Notes under the pieces: model-generated
The model's database searches: none
Seen by the model: only the letters and a program-made list of their open reading frames with translations
What the model was told of the DNA's origin: nothing
Assembly: GCA_022394755.1 (NCBI GenBank)
Contig: JAGFCA010000152.1
Coordinates: forward strand, 1-32,912
Source: Candidatus Poribacteria bacterium
GTDB lineage: Bacteria > Poribacteria > WGA-4E > WGA-3G
Direction of reading: 5' to 3'
DNA: 32,912 nucleotides
Made by a program: the position numbers and the translations under genes
Shown here: positions 1 through 7,571 of the stretch, piece after piece
Layout of the letters: each line of letters opens with the position of its first letter
How positions within the stretch are numbered: the stretch's first letter is position 1

Positions 1-398
1 AACGCGATGTACTGAAATACGACGATTGTGGCAAACAGGAAGAGGTGTTGAGTCTATGAAGGAAACACCACGACATTTACCGAAAAGGGTCTTCAAAAAA
101 ATAGACAACGGAACCAATATCTCTTGTGAAAGCTGCACAAAACGACTATAGTTAACAAGGTTTGGAAACGCCCAACGCAGGTAGCAGCAGACATAATCCT
201 GATAATAGGCTTTGAAATTCTTGTATTGCTTATGATGAAATGTACAAGTATCGTCATGACTTCACTCGGATGTAGATTCCTCGGTCTACCTTTTGTGTTG
301 CCTGATCTAAATATGTCCGGCAACTGGTGTTGTACTTGATATTGTTCATAGTGAATGAAAAAGTCGTCAATTTCGCAGAAAAGTGTTATTATATCCAT
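1..398 (-). pseudogene. IS982-family transposase, frameshifted and cut by the window edge
   Basis: The start ATG at 398 has a good AAGGAG 8 bases upstream. The N-terminal part reads through HPSEVMTILVHF, typical of IS982 transposases. The frame is then lost at a run of three A (plus strand 238-240). In the next frame the family sequence continues cleanly as HKQYKNFKAYY, FPNLVNYSRFV, FGKCRGVSFIDSTPLPVCH and NRRISVHR to position 1. Adding one base at the run restores a continuous product, so one T (coding strand) seems to have been lost. The conserved FIDST segment holds the first catalytic Asp. As read, the protein stops after 101 residues and would be inactive. A sequencing error in the short homopolymer is the alternative. 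Confidence 0.85.
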
Positions 399-452
399 CA
401 GAGAACTCCTTAGTTTTTTGTTTTAGGCTAAAAATCATAATAACTAAAGGGT
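1..452 (-). mobile_element. IS982-family insertion sequence, partial (one end)
   Basis: The window opens inside an insertion sequence whose transposase reads leftward off the edge. The outer end is probably at about 452: read on the minus strand, the sequence inward from there begins ACCC and continues through an AT-rich stretch, and IS982 elements typically start with ACC. The start codon lies 54 bp inside this end. The opposite end and any target duplication are outside the window, so the boundary is inferred from one side only. Confidence 0.7.
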
Positions 453-472
453 TCTCTATTTACAAGTTTAAT

Positions 473-500
473 TATCAAACTCACGTTATACTATTTTCGG
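473..500 (+). repeat. Dispersed short repeat, copy 1 (TCAAACTCACGTTAT core)
   Basis: The core TCAAACTCACGTTATA followed by an AT-rich stretch and TTCGG recurs in similar form at 7296-7328 and 31457-31486. All three lie in intergenic DNA. This copy sits just outside the predicted end of the IS982 element. Confidence 0.45.
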
Positions 501-531
501 ATGCACTTTTGGGAGTATTTGTAAATCGTAT

Positions 532-560
532 CTGTATTGTGAATAAGAATCACAATACAG
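532..560. terminator. Perfect 11-bp hairpin beyond the 3' end of the sigma factor gene
   Basis: CTGTATTGTGA at 532-542 pairs perfectly with TCACAATACAG at 550-560 around a 7-base loop. It lies 26 bp past the stop codon of the leftward sigma-factor gene. There is no clear U-run on either side, so it may be an RNA-stabilising or rho-assisted terminator rather than a classical intrinsic one. Confidence 0.45.
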
Positions 561-585
561 ATTGCTTATACAGAATGAAGTTGGG

Positions 586-1443
586 TTACTCTTCTATAAG
601 TTCTCCGCCAAACTTAATTGAAGAAACAGGAAGTTTTTTGAGATCTGGCAGATGAATCGTAGATACATCCGGTTCCATGCGTATAGGCAGACAAACACCG
701 GAAAAATTAGGATTTCCATGAAGTACAACTTGGGTATCAATTGATAGAAAATCTAAGTCTTTAATCACACGAACAGACGAGATTTTGTCTTCAAATCCAG
801 CAGATGTAAGTTGCTCTTGTAGATTTTCAATGTCTTGGAGTATGGTTATTTTTTTACCTTTAAATTCTACGCGTTCATAACATTCTACAGTTAACATTTT
901 TTCCTCCATTAGACGTATCCGTGCTCTTCGTAGCCGACTCGTAATTGTGTTTACTGAAATATCCAAGAATTCGCTAATTTCTTCGGTTGTCATTTCCCCG
1001 AGATAATAGAGAGTTATCACTGTACGTTCACTTTCTGACAGTATGTCCAACAAGGAATTTACAACTTCACGAAGATGCTCGGATTCTGCCGTTTTACACT
1101 GTTCTGCAATATAATGCTCATAAGCGGCTTTCACCAGTGTAAATCCATCCGTAGTTTCTAATGATTCCACATTTGTTTTTTTCCTTTGTAGCCAGTTAGC
1201 ACATCGTCGTTTTGAAATTACATACAGCCATCTTGCAAACTTATCTGGATCTTTTAACGTAGACAACTTATCGTATACTTGCAGAAACACATCTTGAGCA
1301 ATTTCTTCTGCTATGTGATAGTCCTTCACTCTCTGCCAAGCGATCGTATGGACACGCTTTTGGTATTTTTGTACCAAGGTAGTGAACGCAGTATTATCAC
1401 CTGATAAAATACTTGTAATAAGTTCTGTGTCTGTTTTATTCAT
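586..1443 (-). CDS. ECF RNA polymerase sigma factor with C-terminal betagamma-crystallin-like domain
   Basis: Alternative sigma factor of the extracytoplasmic-function type that would direct RNA polymerase to a specific promoter set. Sigma region 2 is at about residues 11-90 (DVFLQVYDKL, KFARWLYVISKRRCANWLQR). Region 4 is at about 130-182 (SESERTVITLYYLGEMTTEE, then a helix-turn-helix ending NTITSRLRRARIRL). The remaining 100 residues are unusual: two Greek-key-like motifs at about 186-227 (YERVEFKG ... FEDKISSVRV) and 237-278 (LHGNPNFSG ... LPVSSIKF). These match the betagamma-crystallin pattern, and EDKISS and LPVSSI occupy the place of the D/N-D/N-x-x-S/T-S calcium motif. GGAG lies 7 bases before the ATG. 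No anti-sigma gene is adjacent, so the extra domain may do the regulating. The sigma assignment is firm. The crystallin call rests on motif spacing. Confidence 0.88.
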   Translation of the reverse strand: MNKTDTELITSILSGDNTAFTTLVQKYQKRVHTIAWQRVKDYHIAEEIAQDVFLQVYDKLSTLKDPDKFARWLYVISKRRCANWLQRKKTNVESLETTDGFTLVKAAYEHYIAEQCKTAESEHLREVVNSLLDILSESERTVITLYYLGEMTTEEISEFLDISVNTITSRLRRARIRLMEEKMLTVECYERVEFKGKKITILQDIENLQEQLTSAGFEDKISSVRVIKDLDFLSIDTQVVLHGNPNFSGVCLPIRMEPDVSTIHLPDLKKLPVSSIKFGGELIEE

Positions 1444-1579
1444 TATAGTTCTCCATCATTAATATGTTTACGACTATACATGACACAATTTAGAGGTGAA
1501 AAACGTGCATAAATTAGATTTAATTTTTATATTTTCAACATTCCACCATTAGTCAGAAATTTAGCTGACTACTTCTGTC

Positions 1580-2086
1580 TTAATTATTTAATCTTTGTAA
1601 TGCTCCATCATATAAAGCTTTTCCTTGATTTCTGAACGGTTCTGGTTTGGATTGGTTTTCTGGATAATCCGAGAACAGTTTAGCAGTACTTACTTCGTTA
1701 AGATCTGTTGGAATCCCTAAGTTTTCAATCTCCCCTAAGTAAGCGATTCCCCAGTATTCGAGATCATACATGAAACAATGTATGTAACATAATACTTCAA
1801 AGTTTTTCAGTGTAGCACCGGTTTCCTCCATGAGTTCACGGTGTAAAGTTTCTTCTGCTGTTTCATTCGGTTCAATCCGTCCACCCGGTAATACCCAGAG
1901 ATCCTCATTACGCCATTTACAGAAGAGTATCTGTTTGTGTTGATACGCAAGGCAATTAACAAACACCAATTCTCCTGTTTTTTCTGGTGGGTTGTCAAAA
2001 TAGAGCAACATGTATCCATCTGGTTCCTTGATTCTCTGAACTATATTACTATTTACAGAGTGATTTTTCATAACAGCATATTCCAT
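1580..2086 (-). CDS. NUDIX hydrolase
   Basis: Hydrolyses a nucleoside diphosphate linked to another moiety. The substrate cannot be told from sequence. The NUDIX box is intact at about residues 68-91: GGRIEPNE, then TAEETLH, then RELMEETGA, fitting G-x5-E-x7-REUxEExGU with the metal-binding glutamates present. At 168 residues it has the usual single-domain size. Two in-frame ATGs (2086 and 2071) are possible starts and neither has a strong ribosome binding site. It lies 136 bp downstream of the sigma factor on the same strand, so co-transcription is possible but not shown. Confidence 0.88.
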   Translation of the reverse strand: MEYAVMKNHSVNSNIVQRIKEPDGYMLLYFDNPPEKTGELVFVNCLAYQHKQILFCKWRNEDLWVLPGGRIEPNETAEETLHRELMEETGATLKNFEVLCYIHCFMYDLEYWGIAYLGEIENLGIPTDLNEVSTAKLFSDYPENQSKPEPFRNQGKALYDGALQRLNN

Positions 2087-2258
2087 CGGTTGTGATTAGT
2101 TTTATGTTTTAAATAGTATGCTGGTTTAGATATCTGGAAGAAAGGTTTTTAGGACTGCTGTTGTTGTCAGTAGGACAAGAAACAACATAACAATTATTTA
2201 TTGTTACAAATCATTGTGAATAAAGTCGCAGGAGATTAGTTTTAAATCAAATACAGAC

Positions 2259-2669
2259 TTACAATCCCAACAGTGTGTTCTTATATGTTTCAACAATTTG
2301 AATCAAAACAGATTTTGGGATATAATCTAATTGAGATGCTAACTCCTCTTCAACATTAACCATAAGACTATGATCGAACGTGTCGCGTTCGGCACAAGGA
2401 TCAAATGATTCACCGTGTTCTGTCAATAATTCAGCCAAACGAACAGGAGTCATTCCTGCGGAAATACCGTACAAACCCCATGCCGTACCTCGGTAACCTT
2501 TTTCATAGTCTTCTTCAAAATGTTTCTGTAAGATTTCTTCTCTTTCAGCACCTTGCAGATTGCTATTTTCAAGTTCTTCCGCTGCAGCAATTGCACGTGG
2601 GTCTAATTCTATCTGAAAAGCAATGGATGCGTCTGCCGCTGCAACTGGGTAGATTTTATATGTTTTCAT
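2259..2669 (-). CDS. Hypothetical protein, acidic, 136 residues
   Basis: I do not recognise this family. The ATG at 2669 has an AGAGGA ribosome binding site close upstream. The product is soluble-looking and acidic, with no signal peptide or membrane segment. There is an Ala/Glu-rich helix at about residues 27-55 (AIAAAEELENSNLQGAEREE), a Gly-rich piece (YRGTAWGLYGISAGMTP) at about 59-75, and a hydrophobic helical end. Clean codon structure, a ribosome binding site and orientation matching its neighbours support a real gene. Confidence 0.65.
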   Translation of the reverse strand: MKTYKIYPVAAADASIAFQIELDPRAIAAAEELENSNLQGAEREEILQKHFEEDYEKGYRGTAWGLYGISAGMTPVRLAELLTEHGESFDPCAERDTFDHSLMVNVEEELASQLDYIPKSVLIQIVETYKNTLLGL

Positions 2670-2779
2670 TTTCCTCTTAATTATGTTATGCCATTTCTAT
2701 AGATGTTTATCCCATGAATAGTTGTAAAGGATGTCTTGAAATACTGCACAAATTGGAAGTTTATGCTACTGAAATGGTG

Positions 2780-4393
2780 TTAGTTTGATACCAAGGAAGA
2801 GATTGTTTGTGGCAATGCATTAAGCACATCAGTTGCAATGAGTCCGTGCATGCCCTTCTGCTCCGCGACAATATCCCCTGCTAATCCGTGTAAATAAACA
2901 CCAAGAGTTGCTGCTTTTGCGATAGGCACATTCTGCGCAATCAATCCAGCAATTACACCTGTCAATACATCGCCCATTCCGGCAGTTGCCATACCAGCAT
3001 TACCTGTCGAGTTTATCCATGTATTTCCATTTGAATCTGAGGTTATGGTGGGAGCACCTTTTAATACAAGTGTTACACCATTTTCTTTTGCAAATTCTTC
3101 GGATATACCGATCCTATCTACCTCAAATTCTGTTACTGGAATGTCTATTAATCGAGACATTTCACCTGGGTGTGGTGTTAGTACTACCTTTTCATTTATT
3201 AATTGTAATAGATCTTTTTCTTGTGCTAAAGCATTTAACCCATCTGCATCAATAACTATACGAAGATCAAGTTCTTGCCGGTAGTTTTCCTGTATTAGTT
3301 GGTGTACGAATGTGACCGTTTCAGGATGTTGTGACAAACCAGGTCCTATGGCAAGAACTGATTTATTTTTTATTGCATATTCAAGGACAGGTGATACTGA
3401 AGATGCAGTGAAACTACCATTATCAGTTTCAGGTAGTGGTAAGGTCATTACCTCAGATAGTTTTTCCTCCAGAATTGGATTTAAACTTTCTGGAATTGCA
3501 AGTGTTACTAAACCCGCACCAATTCGCAAAGCTGCTTCACTTGCTAATGCTGCTGCCCCAGTCATACCTGTTGAACCTGCTACAACAAGGACACGGCCAT
3601 AACTACCTTTGTAAGAGGATGGTTTACGCTGTGGTATCCATTCTACTGCTTCATCCTCAGTTATCCAATTAACATTAATATTTTGTGCATCAATAACTTG
3701 GCGTGGAAAACCTATATCTACAACATCCAATTCTCCCGAAAGCTCCGCACCTGGATGGACTAACAATCCTCGTTTAGGTAATCCAATTGTTACTGTTCTA
3801 TCGGCCTGAATACAAGTTCCTAATGGATTTCCAGTATCAGCGTCCAGTCCGGATGGTAAATCCACTGCAAGGATAGGGATAGATTGATCATTTATCGCAT
3901 TGATCACATTTGATATACGGGGACGCACATCCCCTCGTAAACCGGTCCCCAGAATCGCATCTACAAACAAATCGAAATTTGCGATATTCCTATGTGGTAT
4001 TTTAGATGATTCTGCTTTTCCCTTTATATTATCAAAACCGAGTATATCAGTAAATGAAGTATCTGTCAGTATTTCCTCAATATGCAACCCCAGTTTTTCT
4101 GATATTTCCAGATTTAGATAAGCTTCTTCTGTGAAACTGTCCTGTGGTGAGAGGAGAAAAATAGATACATCTCGGCCAGAGTGGGCAAGTTGGCGAGCAA
4201 TTACTAACCCATCACCACCATTGTTGCCTTTGCCGACAAATATACCTATCCGATGTGCATTTGGGTAGTAATCTACGATTCTTTTAACTATCTCACTACC
4301 CGCAGTTTCCATCAGCACAATGCCGGGAATACCAATGTCTTCAATGGTATTTTGGTCAATTCTACGCATTTCAGCTGCTGTTACAACTTTCAT
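2780..4393 (-). CDS. nnr: Bifunctional NAD(P)H-hydrate epimerase / ADP-dependent (S)-NAD(P)H-hydrate dehydratase
   Basis: Repairs damaged hydrated NAD(P)H: the N-terminal half epimerises the R form to S, and the C-terminal half dehydrates S-NAD(P)HX using ADP. Residues 1-230 are the YjeF N-terminal domain (VGKGNNGGDGLVIARQL at 53-69, DAILGTGLRGDVR at 145-157, AVDLPSGLDADTG at 176-188). Residues about 245-530 are the ribokinase-like domain (GRVLVVAGSTGMTGAAALAS, IGPGLSQ, VIDADGLNAL, LTPHPGEMSRL, LVLKGAPTI). The anion-hole/catalytic segment reads AGMGDVLTG (471-479) where families usually have GSGD or GTGD; the aspartate is kept. The ATG overlaps the upstream stop by 4 bp (ATGA), so translation is probably coupled to the preceding small gene. 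Length is normal for the fused form. Confidence 0.95.
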   Translation of the reverse strand: MKVVTAAEMRRIDQNTIEDIGIPGIVLMETAGSEIVKRIVDYYPNAHRIGIFVGKGNNGGDGLVIARQLAHSGRDVSIFLLSPQDSFTEEAYLNLEISEKLGLHIEEILTDTSFTDILGFDNIKGKAESSKIPHRNIANFDLFVDAILGTGLRGDVRPRISNVINAINDQSIPILAVDLPSGLDADTGNPLGTCIQADRTVTIGLPKRGLLVHPGAELSGELDVVDIGFPRQVIDAQNINVNWITEDEAVEWIPQRKPSSYKGSYGRVLVVAGSTGMTGAAALASEAALRIGAGLVTLAIPESLNPILEEKLSEVMTLPLPETDNGSFTASSVSPVLEYAIKNKSVLAIGPGLSQHPETVTFVHQLIQENYRQELDLRIVIDADGLNALAQEKDLLQLINEKVVLTPHPGEMSRLIDIPVTEFEVDRIGISEEFAKENGVTLVLKGAPTITSDSNGNTWINSTGNAGMATAGMGDVLTGVIAGLIAQNVPIAKAATLGVYLHGLAGDIVAEQKGMHGLIATDVLNALPQTISSLVSN

Positions 4394-4797
4394 GCAGTAT
4401 CGCCTTGTAGTTTGTCTGCAAAATCCAATAACTGTGTTTCCATTTTTTCCGTTGCCATATCCAAACTTTCTCGGTTAATCTGAGTTTGCTGTATACGTTC
4501 ATCCTGATGTGTTTGTAGACAAAAAGAGAGATTCGACCGAAGATCAAACAGGCTCTGTTTAATGTGGTCACGGAATGAACCTTCAGGATACATCCATCTT
4601 CTTCCACGTGTTTGCCGTAAATTAAAATGACAATGTCCATTATCTCCACCGAAACAATCAAAACGCATGATCTCATCATCAAAGACATATAGGGATGCTG
4701 CTGGACCTCGTCCACCTGCATCATCACGCCAGTATACTTCTAATCGCACATCGTCTTGGATACGATATATAACCATATCATGTTTTTGGTTTGCCAT
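4390..4797 (-). CDS. Hypothetical protein translationally coupled to nnr
   Basis: Family not recognised. I place the start at the ATG at 4797, because GGAGG lies 8 bases upstream of it; a longer in-frame reading from 4836 has no such signal. That gives 135 residues (MANQKHDMV...). The N-terminal half looks like a beta-rich small domain (EVYWRDDAGGRGPAASLYVF, then a His-rich HCHFNLRQTRGRRW and YPEGSFRDH). The C-terminal half is helical and Gln/Glu-rich. There is no signal peptide. Its last codons overlap the nnr start, so the two form an operon; function cannot be inferred from that alone. Confidence 0.7.
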   Translation of the reverse strand: MANQKHDMVIYRIQDDVRLEVYWRDDAGGRGPAASLYVFDDEIMRFDCFGGDNGHCHFNLRQTRGRRWMYPEGSFRDHIKQSLFDLRSNLSFCLQTHQDERIQQTQINRESLDMATEKMETQLLDFADKLQGDTA

Positions 4798-4974
4798 CTG
4801 CCGTTCCTCCATCAAATACATAAAAGAAACATACAATTCTGTTGATTGATTTTGAAGTGTAAAGAGTCTTGAGTTACAGAAGATTTAATGGTAGATTATA
4901 ACACAGTGATAGGTAGTGTTCAAGATTAACAGGAAAAAGTGTTATCAGAATGTATGCTAAGAAAATAGGATAAA

Positions 4975-5943
4975 GTGCAAATATCTATTGATGCAGCCCG
5001 AGAACTTGCAGAAGCTTTTCTTAATCAGTGCGGTATGTCTGTAAATGATGCTGCTATAATTTCAGATATACTATTAGAAGCTGAACTGCGAGGACGAAAA
5101 ACACATGGATTTATACGTCTACCAGCAATAAAAAATAAGTACCAACAGAGTGAACATACGGAAATTCAGATTGATAAAGAAGAGGGGCAGTGTGTTCATG
5201 TTAATGGTGGCAATCAACCTGGTTATCTTGTTGCATACCGCGCAATGGAAATTGCCATAAACAAGGCTAAACTTAATGGCACAGCTATTGTTGGTGTTTA
5301 CAACACTTCTCATTGTGGGATGGCTGGCTATTATGCAGACATGGCAAGGAAGGAAGATCTTGTAGGGTTATTCTTTGCAGATTGCCTACCACGCATTACA
5401 CCTGAAGGTGGAACAGAGTCGGTTTTAGGCACTAACCCAATTGCAATCGGAATTCCGTCTAATACTATACCAATCTTGTTTGACATGTCTACTGCCTCAA
5501 TTACAAATGGAGATCTGCTTGTTGCGATGCGGGATGGTGTGTCTATTCCGGCAGGTATAGCATTTGATTCTGACGGTGAACCTACTACTGATCCTGAACA
5601 AGCTTTAAAAGGTAGTGTAAAACCGTATGGTGGACACAAAGGTTTCGGACTTGCACTGATTACACAAATTCTCGCTGGTGCACTTGTTAATGCATCTACA
5701 ATTCCGTTCCCAGGAACTAACTACGGGTTGTTAATCATCGTTCTCAACCCGACTATCTTTGTTACGTCTGAACACTTTAAAAATGAAGTAGATAGTTTAA
5801 TTGATCGTGTTAAGAATAGTAGACATGAAACGAATGTGGACGAAATTCTTATCCCTGGTGAACGGGCATATCGTCAACGGGAAATAAATATAAAATTGGG
5901 GATTAATTTAGATAACGAACTTGTGACTCAATTAACTGTGTAA
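4975..5943 (+). CDS. Ldh2-type (malate/L-lactate/ureidoglycolate) NAD(P)-dependent dehydrogenase
   Basis: Oxidises a 2-hydroxy acid with NAD(P)+. The Ldh2/YlbC/malate dehydrogenase family, which is unrelated to classical Rossmann lactate dehydrogenases, is recognised by RKTHGFIRLP with His44, the NTSHCGMAGYY segment with His113, EGGTESVLGTNPIAIGIPS, the DMSTASITNGDL stretch and GGHKGFGLALITQILAGAL. The C-terminal IPGERAYRQRE is also family-typical. At 322 residues it is slightly shorter than usual (about 340-360). The start is GTG with AGGA four bases upstream. It diverges from the hypothetical/nnr operon across a 177-bp gap and is followed by a Gfo/Idh gene, suggesting joint use in sugar-acid or polyol breakdown. 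The exact substrate is unknown. Confidence 0.88.
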   Translation: MQISIDAARELAEAFLNQCGMSVNDAAIISDILLEAELRGRKTHGFIRLPAIKNKYQQSEHTEIQIDKEEGQCVHVNGGNQPGYLVAYRAMEIAINKAKLNGTAIVGVYNTSHCGMAGYYADMARKEDLVGLFFADCLPRITPEGGTESVLGTNPIAIGIPSNTIPILFDMSTASITNGDLLVAMRDGVSIPAGIAFDSDGEPTTDPEQALKGSVKPYGGHKGFGLALITQILAGALVNASTIPFPGTNYGLLIIVLNPTIFVTSEHFKNEVDSLIDRVKNSRHETNVDEILIPGERAYRQREINIKLGINLDNELVTQLTV

Positions 5944-6052
5944 GTTGAATATGGTATAATGTGTATTTTCTTTATGATGTAACCATGCGATAAGACAGTT
6001 TGGTAGTATAATGTAAGCAAAAAACGAATTTATTCAATTGAAAGGAAAATAT

Positions 6053-7057
6053 ATGGCAACTTTTAAAGCAGGTGTTATAGGTTGTGGTGGCCGTGGACGT
6101 GCTCACGCTCAAGGGTATCAGGCATCTCCTGATGTTGAGATCGTAGCCTGTTCAGATCCAGCTGAAGGGGCACGAAAAAACTTTTCTGAACAGTTTGATG
6201 TTCCACGTACTTATGAAGATTATAATGAGATGTTGGAAAAGGAATCCCTCGATTTTGTGAGTGTCTGTACATGGATTGCATTACACAGAGATATGGTGGT
6301 TGCCGCTGCAAACAGCGGAATCAAAGCAATACATTCCGAGAAACCCATGGCTCCTACATGGGGTGACGCAAAAGCACTTTATCAGGCGTGCGAAGACAAT
6401 AATGTTGTCATTACTTTTTGTCATCAACGACGTTTTGGAGCACAGTTTATCAAAGCTAAACAATTGGCTAATGATGGATCAATTGGTGATGTGCGACGCC
6501 TTGAGGGGTCATGTTCAAATCTACTTGATTGGGGTACACACTGGTTCGATACGTTCTTTTTTTATAATAATGACGAACCTGCAGAGTGGGTTATCGGTCA
6601 AATAGGTGTGACTGAAGAAAGAATCGTATTTGGGACACAGGTCGAGACAAGTGGATTGTCATGGATACGATGGAAGAATGGTGTTGAGGGTTTGTTGACT
6701 ACTGGTGGTGTTTCTCTAAATGGATTTGCTAATAGAATTATAGGTACGCAAGGGATCATTGATGTGGGTGGTGGTGCTCCTGTACGGATGTTACGTGAAG
6801 GTTCAACTGAATGGGAAGTGCCAGATTTAAGCGATGTTACCCCTAAAGGTAATGATACAACTCTTTCTGTTCTTGACCTTATTGATAGTGTTAAAACCGG
6901 ACGTGAACCTGAACTTAGTGGACGTAAAGCACTTCAGGCTACAGAACTAATTTTTGCAACCTATCACTCAAGCAGAGAACGAGCAAAGATTACTTTACCC
7001 CTCACAGCAGACGATTCTGCACTCCTTACTATGGTTGATAACGGTGATATAGGGTAA
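6053..7057 (+). CDS. Gfo/Idh/MocA family oxidoreductase
   Basis: NAD(P)-dependent dehydrogenase of sugars, inositols or related polyols. The N-terminal Rossmann fold starts with AGVIGCGGRGRAHAQGYQ (glycine-rich dinucleotide loop). The family lysine motif is present as SEKPMAPTWGDAK, with VCTWIALHRDM before it and FCHQRRFG after. The C-terminal half has the open-sheet substrate domain (GSCSNLLDWGTHWFDTF). I place the start at the ATG at 6053, with AAGGA 7 bases before it; an in-frame TTG at 6038 lacks a ribosome binding site. It lies 109 bp after the Ldh-type gene on the same strand. A 17-bp hairpin follows the stop. Confidence 0.9.
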   Translation: MATFKAGVIGCGGRGRAHAQGYQASPDVEIVACSDPAEGARKNFSEQFDVPRTYEDYNEMLEKESLDFVSVCTWIALHRDMVVAAANSGIKAIHSEKPMAPTWGDAKALYQACEDNNVVITFCHQRRFGAQFIKAKQLANDGSIGDVRRLEGSCSNLLDWGTHWFDTFFFYNNDEPAEWVIGQIGVTEERIVFGTQVETSGLSWIRWKNGVEGLLTTGGVSLNGFANRIIGTQGIIDVGGGAPVRMLREGSTEWEVPDLSDVTPKGNDTTLSVLDLIDSVKTGREPELSGRKALQATELIFATYHSSRERAKITLPLTADDSALLTMVDNGDIG

Positions 7058-7075
7058 AATTCTTTCTCATGTTTC

Positions 7076-7115
7076 GTTCATACATAAGCAGGTATATTCC
7101 TGCTTTTGTATGAAC
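7076..7115 (+). terminator. Long hairpin downstream of the Gfo/Idh gene
   Basis: The 17 bases at 7076-7092 pair with those at 7099-7115 with a single mismatch (GTTCATACATAAGCAGG against CCTGCTTTTGTATGAAC) around a TATATT loop. It starts 18 bp after the stop codon. A weak T-rich stretch follows, so it probably ends transcription of the Ldh-Gfo/Idh pair. Confidence 0.65.
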
Positions 7116-7571
7116 TGTTATTATAAACGTGAATTTGAAATAAGTCTGTAAGTTTCATTTTTTCCAAAATATCGCACCTAATACGGCGGTAGGTGGAGTT
7201 TATCAGGAATATCTGATGACATTCATATCAAGAACGCCTAAATGCGTTCATACCGTTGATTTCTTGATTCACTAACGGGATATAATGATCTTGGTTCTCA
7301 AACTCACGCGATTATTAAGTATTCGGTTTTTATCAACCTAATTTAGAATTTTGCGTCTTAACATCAATTCTACAACTGCCCTATCTGTTAAAATATTGAC
7401 ATCTCAAATTAGATATAAAGGTGCACCAACATCATAAGACGTAGATATTTACTATTGGTGCAATTCCATTTTTTGCTGAATTCTATCTGTTGAAAAGAAA
7501 TATAATGTGTGATTCCACGGAGAGTTAAGAGATTAGGTATAGAACAAACTTTGTGATATCGGGGGAAACGC
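7116..7571 (+). other. Long structured leader region upstream of the giant Ig-repeat gene
   Basis: No convincing gene is seen in either strand. The region holds short inverted repeats that cannot all form at once: ATCAAGAA (7227-7234) can pair with TTCTTGAT (7261-7268), while GAACGC (7232-7237) can pair with GCGTTC (7244-7249). CCGTT (7253-7257) can pair with AACGG (7274-7278). A copy of the dispersed TCAAACTCACG repeat lies at 7296-7328. A TTGACA at 7396 has no -10 box at the right distance. The GTG start of the next gene has GGGGGA 7 bases upstream. Confidence 0.4.
7296..7328 (+). repeat. Dispersed short repeat, copy 2
   Basis: TCTCAAACTCACGCG followed by ATTATTAAGTATTCGG, sharing the TCAAACTCACG core with the copies at 473 and 31457. 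It lies in the leader of the giant gene. Confidence 0.4.

Noticed and set aside
383..655. A 90-residue open frame crossing the IS982 end
   Set aside because: It runs antisense into the sigma-factor gene, spans the IS boundary and a perfect hairpin, and has no protein-like pattern.
7396..7419. TTGACA with TATAAA as a promoter for the giant gene
   Set aside because: The two boxes are only 12 bases apart, too close for a sigma-70 promoter.
7058..7571. tRNA or other known RNA gene in the long intergenic regions
   Set aside because: No cloverleaf-like arrangement or TTCGA-type T-loop with matching acceptor stem was seen here, at 26869-27471 or at 31276-32912.
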